Positions 45,311 through 55,540 are shown, numbered from the stretch's first letter. The stretch is 64,000 nucleotides of DNA from Notamacropus eugenii (GCF_028372415.1 NC_092875.1:190741522-190805521); one strand, 5' to 3'. Program-made: numbers and translations. Notes: generated from the letters alone by a model not told the origin.

Positions 45311-46413
45311 ATGAAATAATCAAAAAGTCCAGAAATAAGTACTAGAATAAGAGGATCAAAGATCTGGTTGATATCAGAGTCAGAGCAATTCAGGGAGGAC
45401 TTAAGTTGGAAACTTAAAACAGATAGACTGGGATCAGGAGGAATAAGTACTCTAGTATTTTGCTACAAGTATACTTTATAGTTTGCAGAATCAATTTTAT
45501 TTTACTCTGTTTTGAAAATCAGGGCCATACTCATCTGTCTCAAGTCTTTTGACACCTCTCTCAGTAATTCCTCAGATTATGGACATTGGTGTCCTCATGG
45601 ATATACATTCTTTCAGTACCCTGGAATACATTTTTCCTCAGTCAAGTTCACTTTGTTTATTCACTTTTATTCTAAAAACTGGTAATACAAATATACTTCA
45701 GTTGTTGCTTTGAACTTTTTTCTTATTCTTTTCTGAGAATTATGGGACTTTTATTTGATATTCATTTTCTATCTCAGTTATGCCTGTTGTCCTTCATTGT
45801 ATCTGGTCCTAAAGTTTTACATGGGCATTTTTATCCATTCCTCATAAATTACAGCTTAAACCCTCTTGATCAGTTGGGAAAATCTCTTGTTCTTCCTTCC
45901 TCTGGTAGGAGCATATATTTGTTCTGTCTGGTACATAGTAGGCACTTAATATGTTTATTAATCTATTCATTGGTCCAAAAACCTCCCAATTTCTGTCCTT
46001 CCACACCTGGTGAGCAAACGATTCATTTCCAATAGTCTACAAACATTATCCATGCTATCATATTTTAGTTTCTTCACCAGGATATCACCAGATTTAGATT
46101 TCATTTTTTTTTCCTGTGGTGCTATTCATTCACAAGTTTATCAGCAGAAGTAGAGAGTGATCAAAAGGTTTGCTCAGTTTATAAATTTTTATGATATTTA
46201 TATCTACAAAACAGAAAAAAAATGCATTATCAATTAGCCATACGAATAGGAAGACTCTTCTTCTCTGAGTCATGTTCCTATACTAGCCAACCTTCAGACT
46301 GGTTACAATTCTCCTCTTCTTTCTCAGAATCCCTTTTCTTCTTTATTTCTTTCCTGGATTATTTCTTCTATTCTGTCTAGGTAAAGTACAGAATGAAGCT
46401 GTTCCCAATATTT
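45311..46413. other. Mostly unassigned; L2-like tip at about 45890-45965 (plus)
   Basis: CTGGTACATAGTAGGCACTT then AATATGTTTATTAATC is an L2 terminus. The 97-codon frame at 45742-46035 overlaps it and is not credible. Confidence 0.45.
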
Positions 46414-46759
46414 TACCTTTTCAAGGTGTGGGCAGCTAGGTGGTGCAGTGGATAGAGCACCAGTGTAGGAGTCAGGAGGACCTGAGTTCAAATCTCACCT
46501 CAGACACTTGACACTCACTAGCTGTGTGACCTTGGGCAAGTCACTTAACCCCAATTGCCTCATCCTGGGTCATCTCCAGTCATCCTGATGAATATCTGGT
46601 CACTGGATCCAGATGGCTCTGAAGGAGAAGTGAGGCTAGTGACCTGCACAGCCCTCCCTCACTCAAAAAACAAAGTCAAGTGCAAGTCCTGTCATTATTT
46701 CTCTGATGGCATGGTCTTCTTCAGCAGTGAAGGATAAACACACACGCTACCTTTTCAAG
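46414..46759 (+). mobile_element. WSINE1-like SINE, full length, with a perfect 12-bp target duplication
   Basis: TACCTTTTCAAG flanks the element on both sides (46414-46425 and 46748-46759). The head is tRNA-like (GGGCAGCTAGGTGGTGCAGT, GAGTTCAAATC B-box), followed by ACCTTGGGCAAGTCACTTAA, the ATCCTGGGTCATCTCCAGTC middle and the ATGGCATGGTCTTCTTCAGC tail ending in CA repeats. The body is 46426-46747. Confidence 0.95.
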
Positions 46760-47758
46760 CGGGAAAATTAATTAGTTTTTAAAATACACAGTGCTTTGTG
46801 TGGGAACAAAGAACTGGAAACAAAGTACCTTCTATCAATTGGGGAATGCCTAGCAAATTTTGGTAAATGAATGGAATAGAGTATTATTTAGCATTGTAAA
46901 AATGGTGATTATGAAGATTTCAAAGAAGCATGGAAAGTCTTTTTTAAAAATTTATTTATTTAACTTTTAACATTAATTTTCACAAAATTTTGGGTTCCAA
47001 ATTTTCTCCCCATTTGTCCCCTCCCACCACCCCAAAACACCAAGCATTCTAATTGCCCCTATCACCAATCTGCCCTCTCTTCTATCATCCCTCCCTTCCC
47101 TTGTCCCTATATTCTCTTTTGTCCCGTAGGGCCAGATAACTTTCTGTACCCCATTACTTGTATTTCTTACTTCCTAGCAGCAAGAACAATACTAGACAGT
47201 TGTTCCTATAACTTTGAGTTCCAACTTCTCTTCATCCCTCCCTCCCCACCCATTCTCTTTGGGAAAGCAAGCAATTCAATATAGGCCATATCTGTGTAGT
47301 ATTGCAAATGACTTCCATAATAGTCATGTTGTGTAAGACTAACTATATTTCCCTCCATCCTGTCCTGCCCCCCATTGCTTCTGTTCTCTCTTTTGATCCT
47401 GTCCCTCCCCAAGAGTGTTGACTTCAGATTGCTCTCTCCTTCCATTGTCCTCCCTTCCATCATCCCCCCAACCCTGCTTATCCCCTTCTCCCCCACTTTC
47501 CTGTATTGTAAGATAGGTTTTCATACCAAAATGAGTGTGTATTTTGTTCCTTCCTTGAGTCAAGTGTGATGAGAGTAAACTTCATGTTTTTCTCTCACCT
47601 CCCCTCTTTTTCCCTCCACTGTCTTTTGCTTGCCTCTTTTATGAGAGATAATTTGCCCCATTCCATTTCTCCCTTTCTCCTCCCAATATATTTCTCTCTC
47701 ACTGCTTAATTTCATTTTTTTTAAAGATACGATCCCATCCTATTCCATTCACTCTGTG

Positions 47759-47798
<40 letters not shown>
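47759..47798. repeat. (GT)n microsatellite inside the HAL1
   Basis: About 19 GT units on the plus strand, at the junction between ORF1 and the 3' region of the HAL1. Confidence 0.97.
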
Positions 47799-47801
<3 letters not shown>

Positions 47802-47921
47802 CCCACCAACTACCCAGATACTGAAAAGTTTCAAGAGTTACAAATATTGTATTTCCATGTAGGAATGTAAACAGTTCCACTTTAGTAAGTCCCTTATGAC
47901 TTCTCTTTGCTGTTTACCTTT

Positions 47922-49064
47922 TCATGCTTCTTTTCTTTCTTGTGTTTGAAAGTCAAATTTTCTTTTCAGCTCTGGTCTTTTCATCAAGAATGCTTGAAAG
48001 TCCTTGATTTCATTAAAAGACCATTTTTTTCCCCTGAAGTATTATACTCAGTTTTGCTGGGTAGGTGATTCTTGGTTTTAGTCCTAGTTCCTTTGACTTC
48101 TGGAATATCCTATTCCACACCCTTCGATCCCTTAATGTAGAAGCTGCTAGATCTTGTGTTATCCTGATTGCATTTCCACAATATTGGAATTGTTTCTTTC
48201 TAGCTGCTTGCAATATTTTCTTCTTGACCAGGGAACTCTGGAATTTGGCCACAATGTTTGGATCTCTTTCAAGAGATGATCTGTGGATTCCTTGGATACT
48301 TATTTTGCCCTCTGGTTCTGGAATCTCAGGGCAGTTTTCCTTGAGAATTTCATGAAAGATGATGTCTAGGCTCTTTTTCTGATCATGGCTTTCAGGCAGT
48401 CCAATAATTTTTAAATTGTCTCTCCTGGATCTATTTTCCAGGTCAGTTGTTCTTCCAATGAGATATTTCACATTATCTTCCATTTTTTCATTCTTTTGGT
48501 TTTGTTTTGTGATTTCTTGGTTTCTCATAAAGTCATTAGCCTCCATCTGTTCCATTCTAATTTTGAAAGAACTATTTTCTTCAGTGAGCTTTTGGACCTC
48601 CTTTTCCATTTGGCTAATTCTGCTTTTGAAAGCATTCTTCTCCTCATTGGCTTTTTGAATCTCTTTTGCCAATTGAGTTAGCCTATTTTTCAAGGTGCTA
48701 CTTTCTTCAGCATTTTTTGGGGTCTCCTTTAGCAAGCTGTTGACTTGCTTTTTATGATTTTCTTGCATCTCTCTCATTTCTCTTCCCAATTTTTCCTCCA
48801 CCTCTCTTACTTGATTTTCAAAATCCTTTTTGAGCTCTTCCATGGCCTGAGCCCAGGAATATTTATTTTGGATGTGTGGGATACAGAAGCCTTGACTTCT
48901 ATGTCTTTCCCTGATGGTAAGCATTGTTCTTCCTCATCTGAAAGGATGGGAGGAGATATCTGTTCCCCAAGAAAGTAACTTTCTATGGTCTTATTTTTTT
49001 TCCCTCTTTTCTGGGTATTTTCCCAGCCAGTGACTTGACTTCTGAGTTTCCTCTCCACACCCAC
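47922..49064 (-). pseudogene. HAL1 ORF1 (L1 ORF1p-like nucleic-acid chaperone), two frame shifts
   Basis: The main open part is 303 codons (48013-48924): a coiled coil over about residues 25-150 (many EELKK, EKEVQKL-type heptads), the RRM with DLENRSRRDNLKIIGLPE at about 160-178, and the C-terminal domain with ARKKQFQYCGNAIRITQD and RITYPAKLSI. Two slips limit it. The first 70 or so residues (MGVERKLRSQ... to ...SHTSKINIPG, from 49064) are in another frame that meets the main one near 48840. At the 3' end a run of seven A (plus-strand T run 48024-48030) shifts the frame into an early stop; with six A the frame would run on to the TGA at 47922-47924. ORF1 would then be about 380 codons. ORF1p normally trimerises and coats its RNA. 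Confidence 0.88.
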
Positions 49065-49975
49065 CTGGCCTCCAGATCCACCCAGCTAGTGCTTGGGGTC
49101 TGAGATTCAAATGCTGCTTCCCAGTCTCAGGGCTTTTGGTGGGGGCAGGGCTGCTATTCAGTGTGAGATTAAGTTCAGGTGCTCAGGTGGGGGCAGGGCC
49201 ACCACATGGGCTCAGTTCCCTCAGGGGGTTTATGCTGAGACCTTCAACAATGGATCCGAGCTCCTGCCTGCTTTGGGAGCCCCTGTCCACTGCTACCCCT
49301 GCTGCTGCCTCCTGAGGGGGCCTGAGTTATGGGGACACCTCACTGCCCTCTCGACTAGCCAAAGAGACCGTTTCACTGACCTTCGGCACCTGTGGGTGGA
49401 GGGACCTGTGCAGCTGCTGGAGATTCCATCCCTGAAGCCTGCTCAGGTCTGCTCCTCTCAGTGCTGCGTGGCCAAGGCAGGGCTGGGCTCCGCTCTGGGT
49501 CCAGGGCGCGATAGACCTTTCGGGTCAGTTTTTCAGGGCTCTCTGGAACAGAAATCTCCCCCGCTCCGTTGTTCTGTGGCTTCTGCTGCTCCAGGATTTG
49601 TTGGGAGTTCTTCTTTACAGGAATTTTATGGGCTGTGGGTTTCAGAGCTAGCATATGTGTGTCTTTCTACTCCACCATCTTCCATGGAAAGTCTTATATC
49701 AGCAAATGCATAGTGAAGTAAGTAGAACCAGGAAAAGTATCCTACACAATGAGTATAATAGTGCAGATGAAAAGAAAAAAGAAGTTGAATCCTGTGGAAC
49801 CATTAAATTATAATGACTAAGGAGCTTAGCTCTGGAGGAGAGTGGAAAAAATTCATTTTCCTCTCTCCTTAAAGAGGCAGAGCCAGAATGGATGTCAAAT
49901 ATTACATACACTATTGAAGCAAGTTGATTTTGCTAACATTCTTCTCCCTCCCTCGTTGTTTTAAGGAATAACTTT

Positions 49976-50369
49976 CTATGGGGAGGACATATTCTGAAAT
50001 GAAGGTAATAAAAATAAACAATGTTGATGAAAAATATTTAATAACTCCACAGGTGGTGAGTGCCTTGGGCAATGATACAACATAATACATACCCTCATGT
50101 TACTGGGGAAATGATCCCAGTCCTTTGGAGCTTTACCTTGGAAACTCCCTGTTTCCACAATGATTCCCTATGCTATTGAATCAGCCTTTATGCCTTTTTA
50201 GCGCAACTTTGACCTATTCCAGGTAATGAGACAAAGTAGGAAGAACACTAGAATTAGAATCCATAGATGGAGGGTCAATTCTAGGCCTACCACTTACTAC
50301 CTTTGTATCCTTGGGCAAATTATTTCACCTTCCTGGTTTGTTCATCTATAAAATGGGAAGGCTGAATTA
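49976..50369 (+). other. Unassigned, with a SINE piece at about 50225-50350 (plus)
   Basis: 50225-50350: GACAAAGTAGGAAGAACACT, CTACCACTTACTACCTTTGT and TTGGGCAAATTATTTCACCT resemble a tRNA SINE. The rest is unassigned. Confidence 0.5.
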
Positions 50370-50605
50370 AGTAATAATACAGAGTTTATTCTGTGCTAGG
50401 CACTTTACAAATATTACCTCACAACAGCCCAGGAAGGGAGATGCTTTTATTATCCCCATTGTACAGTTAAAGAACCTCAGGCAAACACAGGTTAAGTGAC
50501 TTACCCACAGTCACATAGCTAGGACATGTTTGAGGCCAGATTTGAAATTCTGTCTTCCTGATTCCAGGCTCATTGCTCTACCAACTGCATCATCTAGCTG
50601 CTTAA
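50370..50605 (-). repeat. MIR, minus strand, nearly complete
   Basis: TTATTCTGTGCTAGGCACTT, AATATTACCTCACAACAGCC, TTATTATCCCCATTGTACAG, CCCACAGTCACATAGCTAGG and TCATTGCTCTACCAACTGCA. Confidence 0.88.
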
Positions 50606-52631
50606 ATGTTCCTTTGAGTCGGAGGTTCCTTAATATATGAGCCCTATCCTGAACTCTGTCAGCTTGTCCTGGAAAGATAACAGCTAATGACATGTCAAGC
50701 ATTCCTAACACAGAATTTCTGGCATAATCTTCAGAGCCATAACTAGCACTCTAACAACTAGGGATGCTCCCATCGCTAACTGTGCTCTCAAATCAGCTCC
50801 ACATGGTGGATGGTGGGGCACTCTTGACACTGGCTGGTCCCATGTTGGGAGGAGGCAAGATCTCTGCCTACGGAATGGAAGATCTATGAAAAACTGCCTA
50901 TGGAGGGGAAATAAGGATCTCATTATATTGAGCAGCTACTGTCTAGGAAGGAGGTAAGATTGTTTAAGAATGAAGGGTGTGGCATCTGGCAGTTTTCTAG
51001 TTTAATTAATTATTCTTTCTAAGTAGTTTCTATACTGCCTAAGGATTGAAAGAACTGTGCAAATGTAAATGTAACAAATCTTTAAAATGCACAATGTTTT
51101 AAGATGTTTGAGCCCTCTATATTTCAGTGCCCTGAGAAAAAATTGCCCCACTATAGTTATAACTCTAAGAAATCTCCTACTTCTCATGGCATACAGTCCC
51201 CACAATAATAAGCAATACCTTGTTTATTTCCTTTTAAAAATGTTTACATGTAAACACAAATATACACAAATCATCTTCCTAGTCAAAGATAGCACCATTT
51301 ATAATAAAAAGAAAATCACTAGAGTTTGCCCATTTTCTTTACTGATCCTGATGTGCAACTTTCCCTTACTGTGACTATTAGAATTAAACTGTTTTTGAAG
51401 AAAAGGCTCTGATGTGGAATTCAAAGACCAGTGGAGACAATTCCTAAATTATGAACACTCAACCTGTGAATGAGGGAAATACACATAGGTTTGAAAACTG
51501 TCCTCCAAGCCAGGAAGCCTTGAGTTCAATCCCACCTCTGACACAGTTTGTTTGTGTGATTCTCTCAGTGCTTCAGTCATTTCTCTAAGGCTACAGCTGC
51601 AGAAGAGGCAATCCATATTGACAGAGGCATTTTCCTTACCTAGGAATTACTTATTACAATGAAGTCCTAAGACCAGTCCCTCTCCTGATTTATGTATGAT
51701 CCATACTTAGATGAGAGAAGCAAGGAAGATGGAATTGGGAGCCTGTACACTTCCCAACCCTCTATGGGGTTTCTGTTCTCAGGTCCAGAACATCTGCATC
51801 TGCAGATGCTGTCTAGATTGAGAGATATTTCCTCTTAATCTGATATAGAAAGGTTAATAAGTTAGTGACTCCTCTTGGTCCTTTGCTTTCCCCTTCCCCT
51901 CACCTAAAGGAAACTTCTGCCATCAGATGTCACCAAGGGGGCTGAGTGCTGCTCCTGGCAACCTCAGATGAAATGCAGAACGAGGTTTTCCATATAGAGT
52001 GATTAAGTATAGCTGAAATAATATTATTAGAAATATATTATCAATTAAGTAGATCTTTCTGGGCTAGCCTGAGAACTTAATCACTTCCTATAACATTGTT
52101 TCTATGAGAAAACTTATTCTAAATAATAAGCAATCCTTTGAAATTTATCTCATTCCTAAACTGGAGAATGCTTGAAGTATACCTGGTGGAGAGGAAAAAG
52201 CAATTTTTCTCCTCTAAAGTAAGTGCTCCTGAGAAAACATCTTAAGAATCTCCTTGCTTTTACTATTCCTTCATTTCTTGTCACTGGAGCCCTTCACACA
52301 GTCATATAGCTCCCTCATAAGTTTACTGAAAATAGACTTGAAATTTCCACTCCATTCACAGTCAGGCTTCAGTTAAATAGTTCATTATTATTCTCCTTTT
52401 GCAGAATTAGAATTAGTTAGTCCAGACTTTGAATCAATTCATTGAGCATTTATTGAGTGCCTAAAACAGTGCTAGATACTTGTTTAAGATAAAGGGTGTA
52501 GCTTTTTGAGAATTTTGCAATAAATAGAACAAGTTTCAAATCACATAGAGTAAACCTCCCTCATAAATTGTTTCAGGATTCCACATATTTCATTTGGTCA
52601 AGTCAAATATATCCAACCATGTAAACAGGGA
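50606..52631. other. Mostly unassigned, with SINE scraps
   Basis: About 2 kb. 51480-51600 has a tRNA SINE remnant (GGAAGCCTTGAGTTCAATCC, plus). 52430-52490 is a MIR/L2 scrap (CATTGAGCATTTATTGAGTG, minus). Short frames of 66-95 codons show no similarity I recognise. Confidence 0.4.
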
Positions 52632-53040
52632 ACATGGTGTAATGGAGAGAGCCCTGGATTTGATGCCAGGAAACTTGGCTTGCTTTGACATTTAACAGAT
52701 ATGTCACAGTGGCAAATTATAATTTGTCTGAGTCACTGTTTCTTCAATTGGAAAATGGGGATAGTAATACTTGCCTTATAGCAGAGGTTCTTAACCTGGA
52801 GTCCACGAACTTGTTTAAAAAAATTTTTTTTGATAACTCTATTTCAACATAATTGATTTCTTTTATAATCCTATGTCTTTTATATTTTGCATTTAGAAAC
52901 AATTTGAGAAGAGTCCATAGATTTCACCAGACCTCTCCAAATCTGGTGTATCTATGATCCCCCCCCCCCCCAAAAAAAGATTAAGACCCACTGTCTTACA
53001 GTGTTGCTGTGAGCAAGTGCTTTAAAAAAAAAACCAAAAC
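52632..53040 (+). repeat. THER/MIR-type SINE, plus strand, split by a hAT MITE
   Basis: Left part 52632-52781: TGGTGTAATGGAGAGAGCCC, GATGCCAGGAAACTTGGCTT, GGGGATAGTAATACTTGCC. The right part from 52994 (ACAGTGTTGCTGTGAGCAAG) completes the CORE-SINE order. Confidence 0.75.
52782..52993. mobile_element. hAT-type MITE, about 212 bp, unsplit copy
   Basis: The ends CAGAGGTTCTTAACCTGGAG and AAAGATTAAGACCCACTG form imperfect inverted repeats. The flanking 8-mers CCTTATAG (52774-52781) and TCTTACAG (52994-53001) match at 6 of 8. A C run of about 14 lies near its right end. Same family as the split MITE at 3278-5863. Confidence 0.8.
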
Positions 53041-53051
53041 AACAACTATGT

Positions 53052-53333
53052 AAAGTCCCAGATAGGAGCAGATAGGTGGTACAATAAATAGGGTGTGGGT
53101 CCTGAAATCAGGAAGACTCATCTTCTTGAGTTCAAATCTGACCTCAGACACTTACTAGCTGTATGACCCTGAACAAATCATTTAACCCTGTTCACCTCAA
53201 TTTCCTCATCTGTAAAATGAGCTGGAGAAGGAAATGGAAAACCACTCTAGTATCTTTGCCAAGAAAACTCCAAATAGGGTCACAAAGAGTTGGACGCAAC
53301 TGAAAAAAGGACTGAGCAACAACCAAAGTCCTA
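53052..53333 (+). mobile_element. MAR1-like SINE, plus strand, with a 9-bp target duplication
   Basis: Body about 53061-53324. The flanks AAAGTCCCA (53052-53060) and AAAGTCCTA (53325-53333) differ at one base. AGGTGGTACAATAAATAGGG head, GAGTTCAAATCTGACCTCAG, GAGCTGGAGAAGGAAATGGA and GAGTTGGACGCAACTGAAAA. Confidence 0.92.
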
Positions 53334-53429
53334 AATAAAGATGCTATTTTTGAATGAATTCCATCCCTGAATCATTCTATAATAATAATGGTAGCACAAT
53401 AACAATGAATTGTTCTATAACAAGGATAC

Positions 53430-53660
53430 CATAATAAAAATGAGCAGTTAGTATTTATAGATTTTTGCAGCACTCTGAATATATTTGTTTCTTCAATACA
53501 ACTCTGGGATACAGGTGCTGCTGCCATTTTGCAGATCAGGAAACTGAGACAGGAAGAGCCTAACTTGTCTAGTGTCACAGAGCCAGTCACTATCTGAAGC
53601 TGGATTTGAATTCAGGTATTCCTATTTCCATCTTCAACACTTTCCCCTGGGCCTAAATGC
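53430..53660 (-). repeat. MIR, minus strand
   Basis: TGCTGCCATTTTGCAGATCA, GGAAACTGAGACAGGAAGAG, TCTAGTGTCACAGAGCCAGT and TGGATTTGAATTCAGGTATT. Confidence 0.82.
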
Positions 53661-54105
53661 CTCTAACATAAGGATGTAGTGACTTAAGGTTACACAGTAT
53701 TGTATACTGCAGTGTCTTTATCCTAACACAGGTGTCCAGGGTTACTAACATCCACACAGTTCTACAATATCTGAACACCTGGGAGCCAGCTCAGACCTTT
53801 TCCACCAGCTAACTAAGTAACTGGTACCTATTTGTTAAATATAGTGTGCAATGCAAAAGGAGAAGACATAGTTCTGCCTTTTTGGAATAAGCCTTTTGTT
53901 TTTCTTGCTCAAAGATGCAAGATCAATAGTAATTTAATCAAGAGTACTATCAGAGGAAAAGCAATTATGTGGATTTGATGAAGTCACGAGCTCCTCTTTC
54001 CATCTCTGGAAAATCCCTAAAGTCTTTTCTTGGTGAAATCCAACTGAAATAAATTAGATTTTAAAATAAGAGTACCTACACATAGACACATGTGCATGCA
54101 TCTGC
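53661..54105 (-). other. NHLRC1 3' flank and likely 3'UTR, no repeat recognised
   Basis: AT-rich sequence directly after the NHLRC1 stop codon and before the MIR at 53430-53660. It probably contains at least part of the 3'UTR. No other feature is recognised. Confidence 0.4.
53933..53938 (-). terminator. Possible NHLRC1 polyadenylation signal (ATTAAA)
   Basis: The minus strand carries ATTAAA about 168 bases past the NHLRC1 stop codon, the nearest common variant of the hexamer on that strand. No clear GT-rich element follows and no canonical AATAAA is close, so the true 3' end may lie further out. Confidence 0.2.
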
Positions 54106-55323
54106 CTAGAGCGAGCCGTCAGCTTTATAGACTTTTACAGCGTGGACACCGCTGTCTAGGACAAGAAGGGAATTATCTTCTGCGTAAGTCAGTGCCACAG
54201 GGTAAGAAAGCCCTTGGGTTATGATGGGCTTCAAGACTGGAAACTCCCCAGGTTTCCCTAAACACACTATAGCTTGGCTAGCTGCATCAGCCACAAGGAC
54301 ATTCCCCTGGTGGTCAAAGGTGACTGCAGTGGCATCTAGCTTGGAGGGGATGAAGAGGCTTAGGCCGAAAGTGTCCACCTGGCCCAGGAGCTGCAGGCCA
54401 GGGCTGAACACTTTCACTCTGGTGCTGGCGGGGCAGGCCCCCCGGGCTAGCAGGTGCTCCGTCACCGCGATGGCCCCACTGACTGGAGACACAGCTAGGG
54501 CTCGGGGGCTGCAGAGATGGGCCAGGAGCCGGTCGGCCCTGCGGAGCTCCCCTTTCTGAAAGTCAAGCACCAAGAGGTGGAGCGAGCCTGCCCCCGCATC
54601 GGACACCACTATTTCCTTCTGCGGGGTGGTCTGCACACCCCAGGGCAACGAGAAACGGCCTCCAACGACCAGCTTATTCCGCCCCGAAAAATCAAACGCT
54701 TTCACCGAGCGGTCCCCAGCATCGGTGACGACCACGTGGCCGTCAGGGGTAACGGTAACGCCCAGCGGGTACCGGACATCCTGGGCGGCCTCTCCCTTTT
54801 CTCCAAACTGGTGGGCACATACTCCGTCTGGGTCAAATACCTTCACTCGCTTCCTGCCGTCGTGCACTAGGACCACCCTACCGGATCTCGGGCACAAAGC
54901 CATCGCGGTGGGGTTGATCAGGGTCCCCCAGCCCCCAAAGGAGTGGCTGAAGCTCAGAGCCCCGGGGACCCCCTTGGCCGCCGGGTCCCCCGGTGCCCTG
55001 GTCGCCCCCGCCCCTCCGGATGGGGGTGCGCGGAGCGCGGGGCCCAGGAGCTCGAGAAACTGCAGCAGCGGTAAGCAGTCACTGGTCTCCGAGCTCTTGC
55101 ACGCTTTCCTGCAGAAGGGGCACTCGAGGGTGCGGCTCCGGGGCTGCACCAGGGCGGTCACACAGCCCAGGCAGATCACGTGGCCGCAGGTCAAATTCCT
55201 GGGCCTCCGGGCCTTGTGGTGGCCGAATTTTTCAAAGCACACTTTGCACTCGAGCAGGCTGACCTCAGCTTCCCTCACCAGCGCCCTCAGAGCCGGCTCT
55301 GTGTCGGAAGCCTCTGCGGACAT
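54106..55323 (-). CDS. NHLRC1: NHLRC1 (malin), RING-NHL E3 ubiquitin ligase, complete single exon
   Basis: Malin is the E3 ubiquitin ligase that pairs with the glycogen phosphatase laforin; loss of either causes Lafora disease in human and dog. The frame has 405 codons, ends in TAG, and is collinear with the 395-residue human protein as I remember it. The C3HC4 RING is complete: C26, C29, C46, H48, C51, C54, C68 and C71, at the same numbers as human. Residues 95-122 are a Gly/Ala/Pro-rich linker that accounts for most of the ten extra residues. Six NHL repeats follow, at about 124-165, 170-212, 222-256, 268-308, 327-356 and 370-401, including the recognisable [23 protein letters not shown] and QVDTFGLSL segments. 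The ATG has an A at -3, and the next residues MSAEASD match the human start MAAEASE. No intron is needed, as in human. No break is seen. The antisense frames of up to 303 codons here are shadows. Confidence 0.97.
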   Translation of the reverse strand: MSAEASDTEPALRALVREAEVSLLECKVCFEKFGHHKARRPRNLTCGHVICLGCVTALVQPRSRTLECPFCRKACKSSETSDCLPLLQFLELLGPALRAPPSGGAGATRAPGDPAAKGVPGALSFSHSFGGWGTLINPTAMALCPRSGRVVLVHDGRKRVKVFDPDGVCAHQFGEKGEAAQDVRYPLGVTVTPDGHVVVTDAGDRSVKAFDFSGRNKLVVGGRFSLPWGVQTTPQKEIVVSDAGAGSLHLLVLDFQKGELRRADRLLAHLCSPRALAVSPVSGAIAVTEHLLARGACPASTRVKVFSPGLQLLGQVDTFGLSLFIPSKLDATAVTFDHQGNVLVADAASQAIVCLGKPGEFPVLKPIITQGLSYPVALTYAEDNSLLVLDSGVHAVKVYKADGSL

Positions 55324-55447
55324 GCTTAGGCGGAGGAGGGCTTCCCTCCCCTGCCCCAGTCCCTCCCGACCTCTCCCGCACGGGCAGGGCAGCGTGACGC
55401 TGTGCCCACGCTGCCCTCGACCGAGCGCTGGAATGTCACTGGGTCTG

Positions 55448-55455
55448 CGACGTCA
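55448..55455 (-). promoter_or_regulatory. CRE-like site (TGACGTCG) upstream of NHLRC1
   Basis: The minus strand reads TGACGTCG, one base from the palindromic cAMP-response element TGACGTCA, about 125 bases before the start codon in the GC-rich flank. CREB/ATF sites often sit at this kind of position in CpG promoters. An eight-base match alone is weak evidence. Confidence 0.3.
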
Positions 55456-55498
55456 GAGGCTGCCCACGAGCCGGCTGGAACGCATCTGCTGCAGTCTG

Positions 55499-55513
55499 CT
55501 GCCCTCTGGTGAA
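55499..55513 (+). promoter_or_regulatory. CTCF-like core motif near the NHLRC1 promoter
   Basis: The plus strand reads CTGCCCTCTGGTGAA, close to the reverse complement of the CTCF core (GCGCCCCCTGGTGGC) with the TGCCCTCTGGTG part well kept. It lies about 180 bases upstream of the NHLRC1 ATG. A motif score or binding data would be needed to go further. Confidence 0.3.
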
Positions 55514-55540
55514 CACCAGAACATCCCCAAAGTCTAATGG

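Larger units (their letters stand above)
46942..49682 (-). mobile_element. HAL1 (half-LINE-1), full length, with a perfect 13-bp target duplication
   Basis: CATGGAAAGTCTT occurs at 46929-46941 and 49683-49695, directly at the element's ends. On the minus strand the element starts GAAGATGGTGGAGTAGAAAG, the marsupial L1 5' end, has a GC-rich 5'UTR (about 49065-49682), an ORF1 (about 47922-49064), then a G/A-rich 3' region with a GT/CA microsatellite (47759-47798), and ends in a short A-rich tail. No ORF2 sequence is present between ORF1 and the tail, which defines HAL1. HAL1s depend on L1 ORF2 protein supplied in trans. The intact ends suggest a fairly recent insertion. Confidence 0.92.
46775..49975 (+). 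mobile_element. Older L1 LINE 3' end, plus strand, split by the HAL1
   Basis: Sense L1 at 46775-46941 (GAACAAAGAACTGGAAACAA, TCAATTGGGGAATGCCTAGC, GATTTCAAAGAAGCATGGAA) resumes at 49696 (ATATCAGCAAATGCATAGTG, AAGTAAGTAGAACCAGGAAA) and fades by about 49975. The 2.74-kb HAL1 sits between. Confidence 0.88.
55324..55540 (-). promoter_or_regulatory. NHLRC1: Probable NHLRC1 promoter and 5'UTR, GC-rich with CpG
   Basis: The 200 bases upstream of the start codon are much richer in G+C and CpG than the AT-rich surroundings. This continues the CpG-rich 5' half of the coding exon, about 54600-55500, so together they resemble a CpG-island promoter. No convincing TATA box is visible. Repeats begin again beyond about 55560. 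The transcription start cannot be placed from sequence alone. Confidence 0.6.

Noticed and set aside
49093-49713. 206-codon plus-strand frame
   Set aside because: Antisense of the GC-rich HAL1 5'UTR; it reads across the element end into a flanking L1.
54626-55537. 303-codon plus-strand frame
   Set aside because: It is the antisense of NHLRC1 and its promoter; GC-rich coding DNA commonly leaves long antisense frames. No domain is seen.
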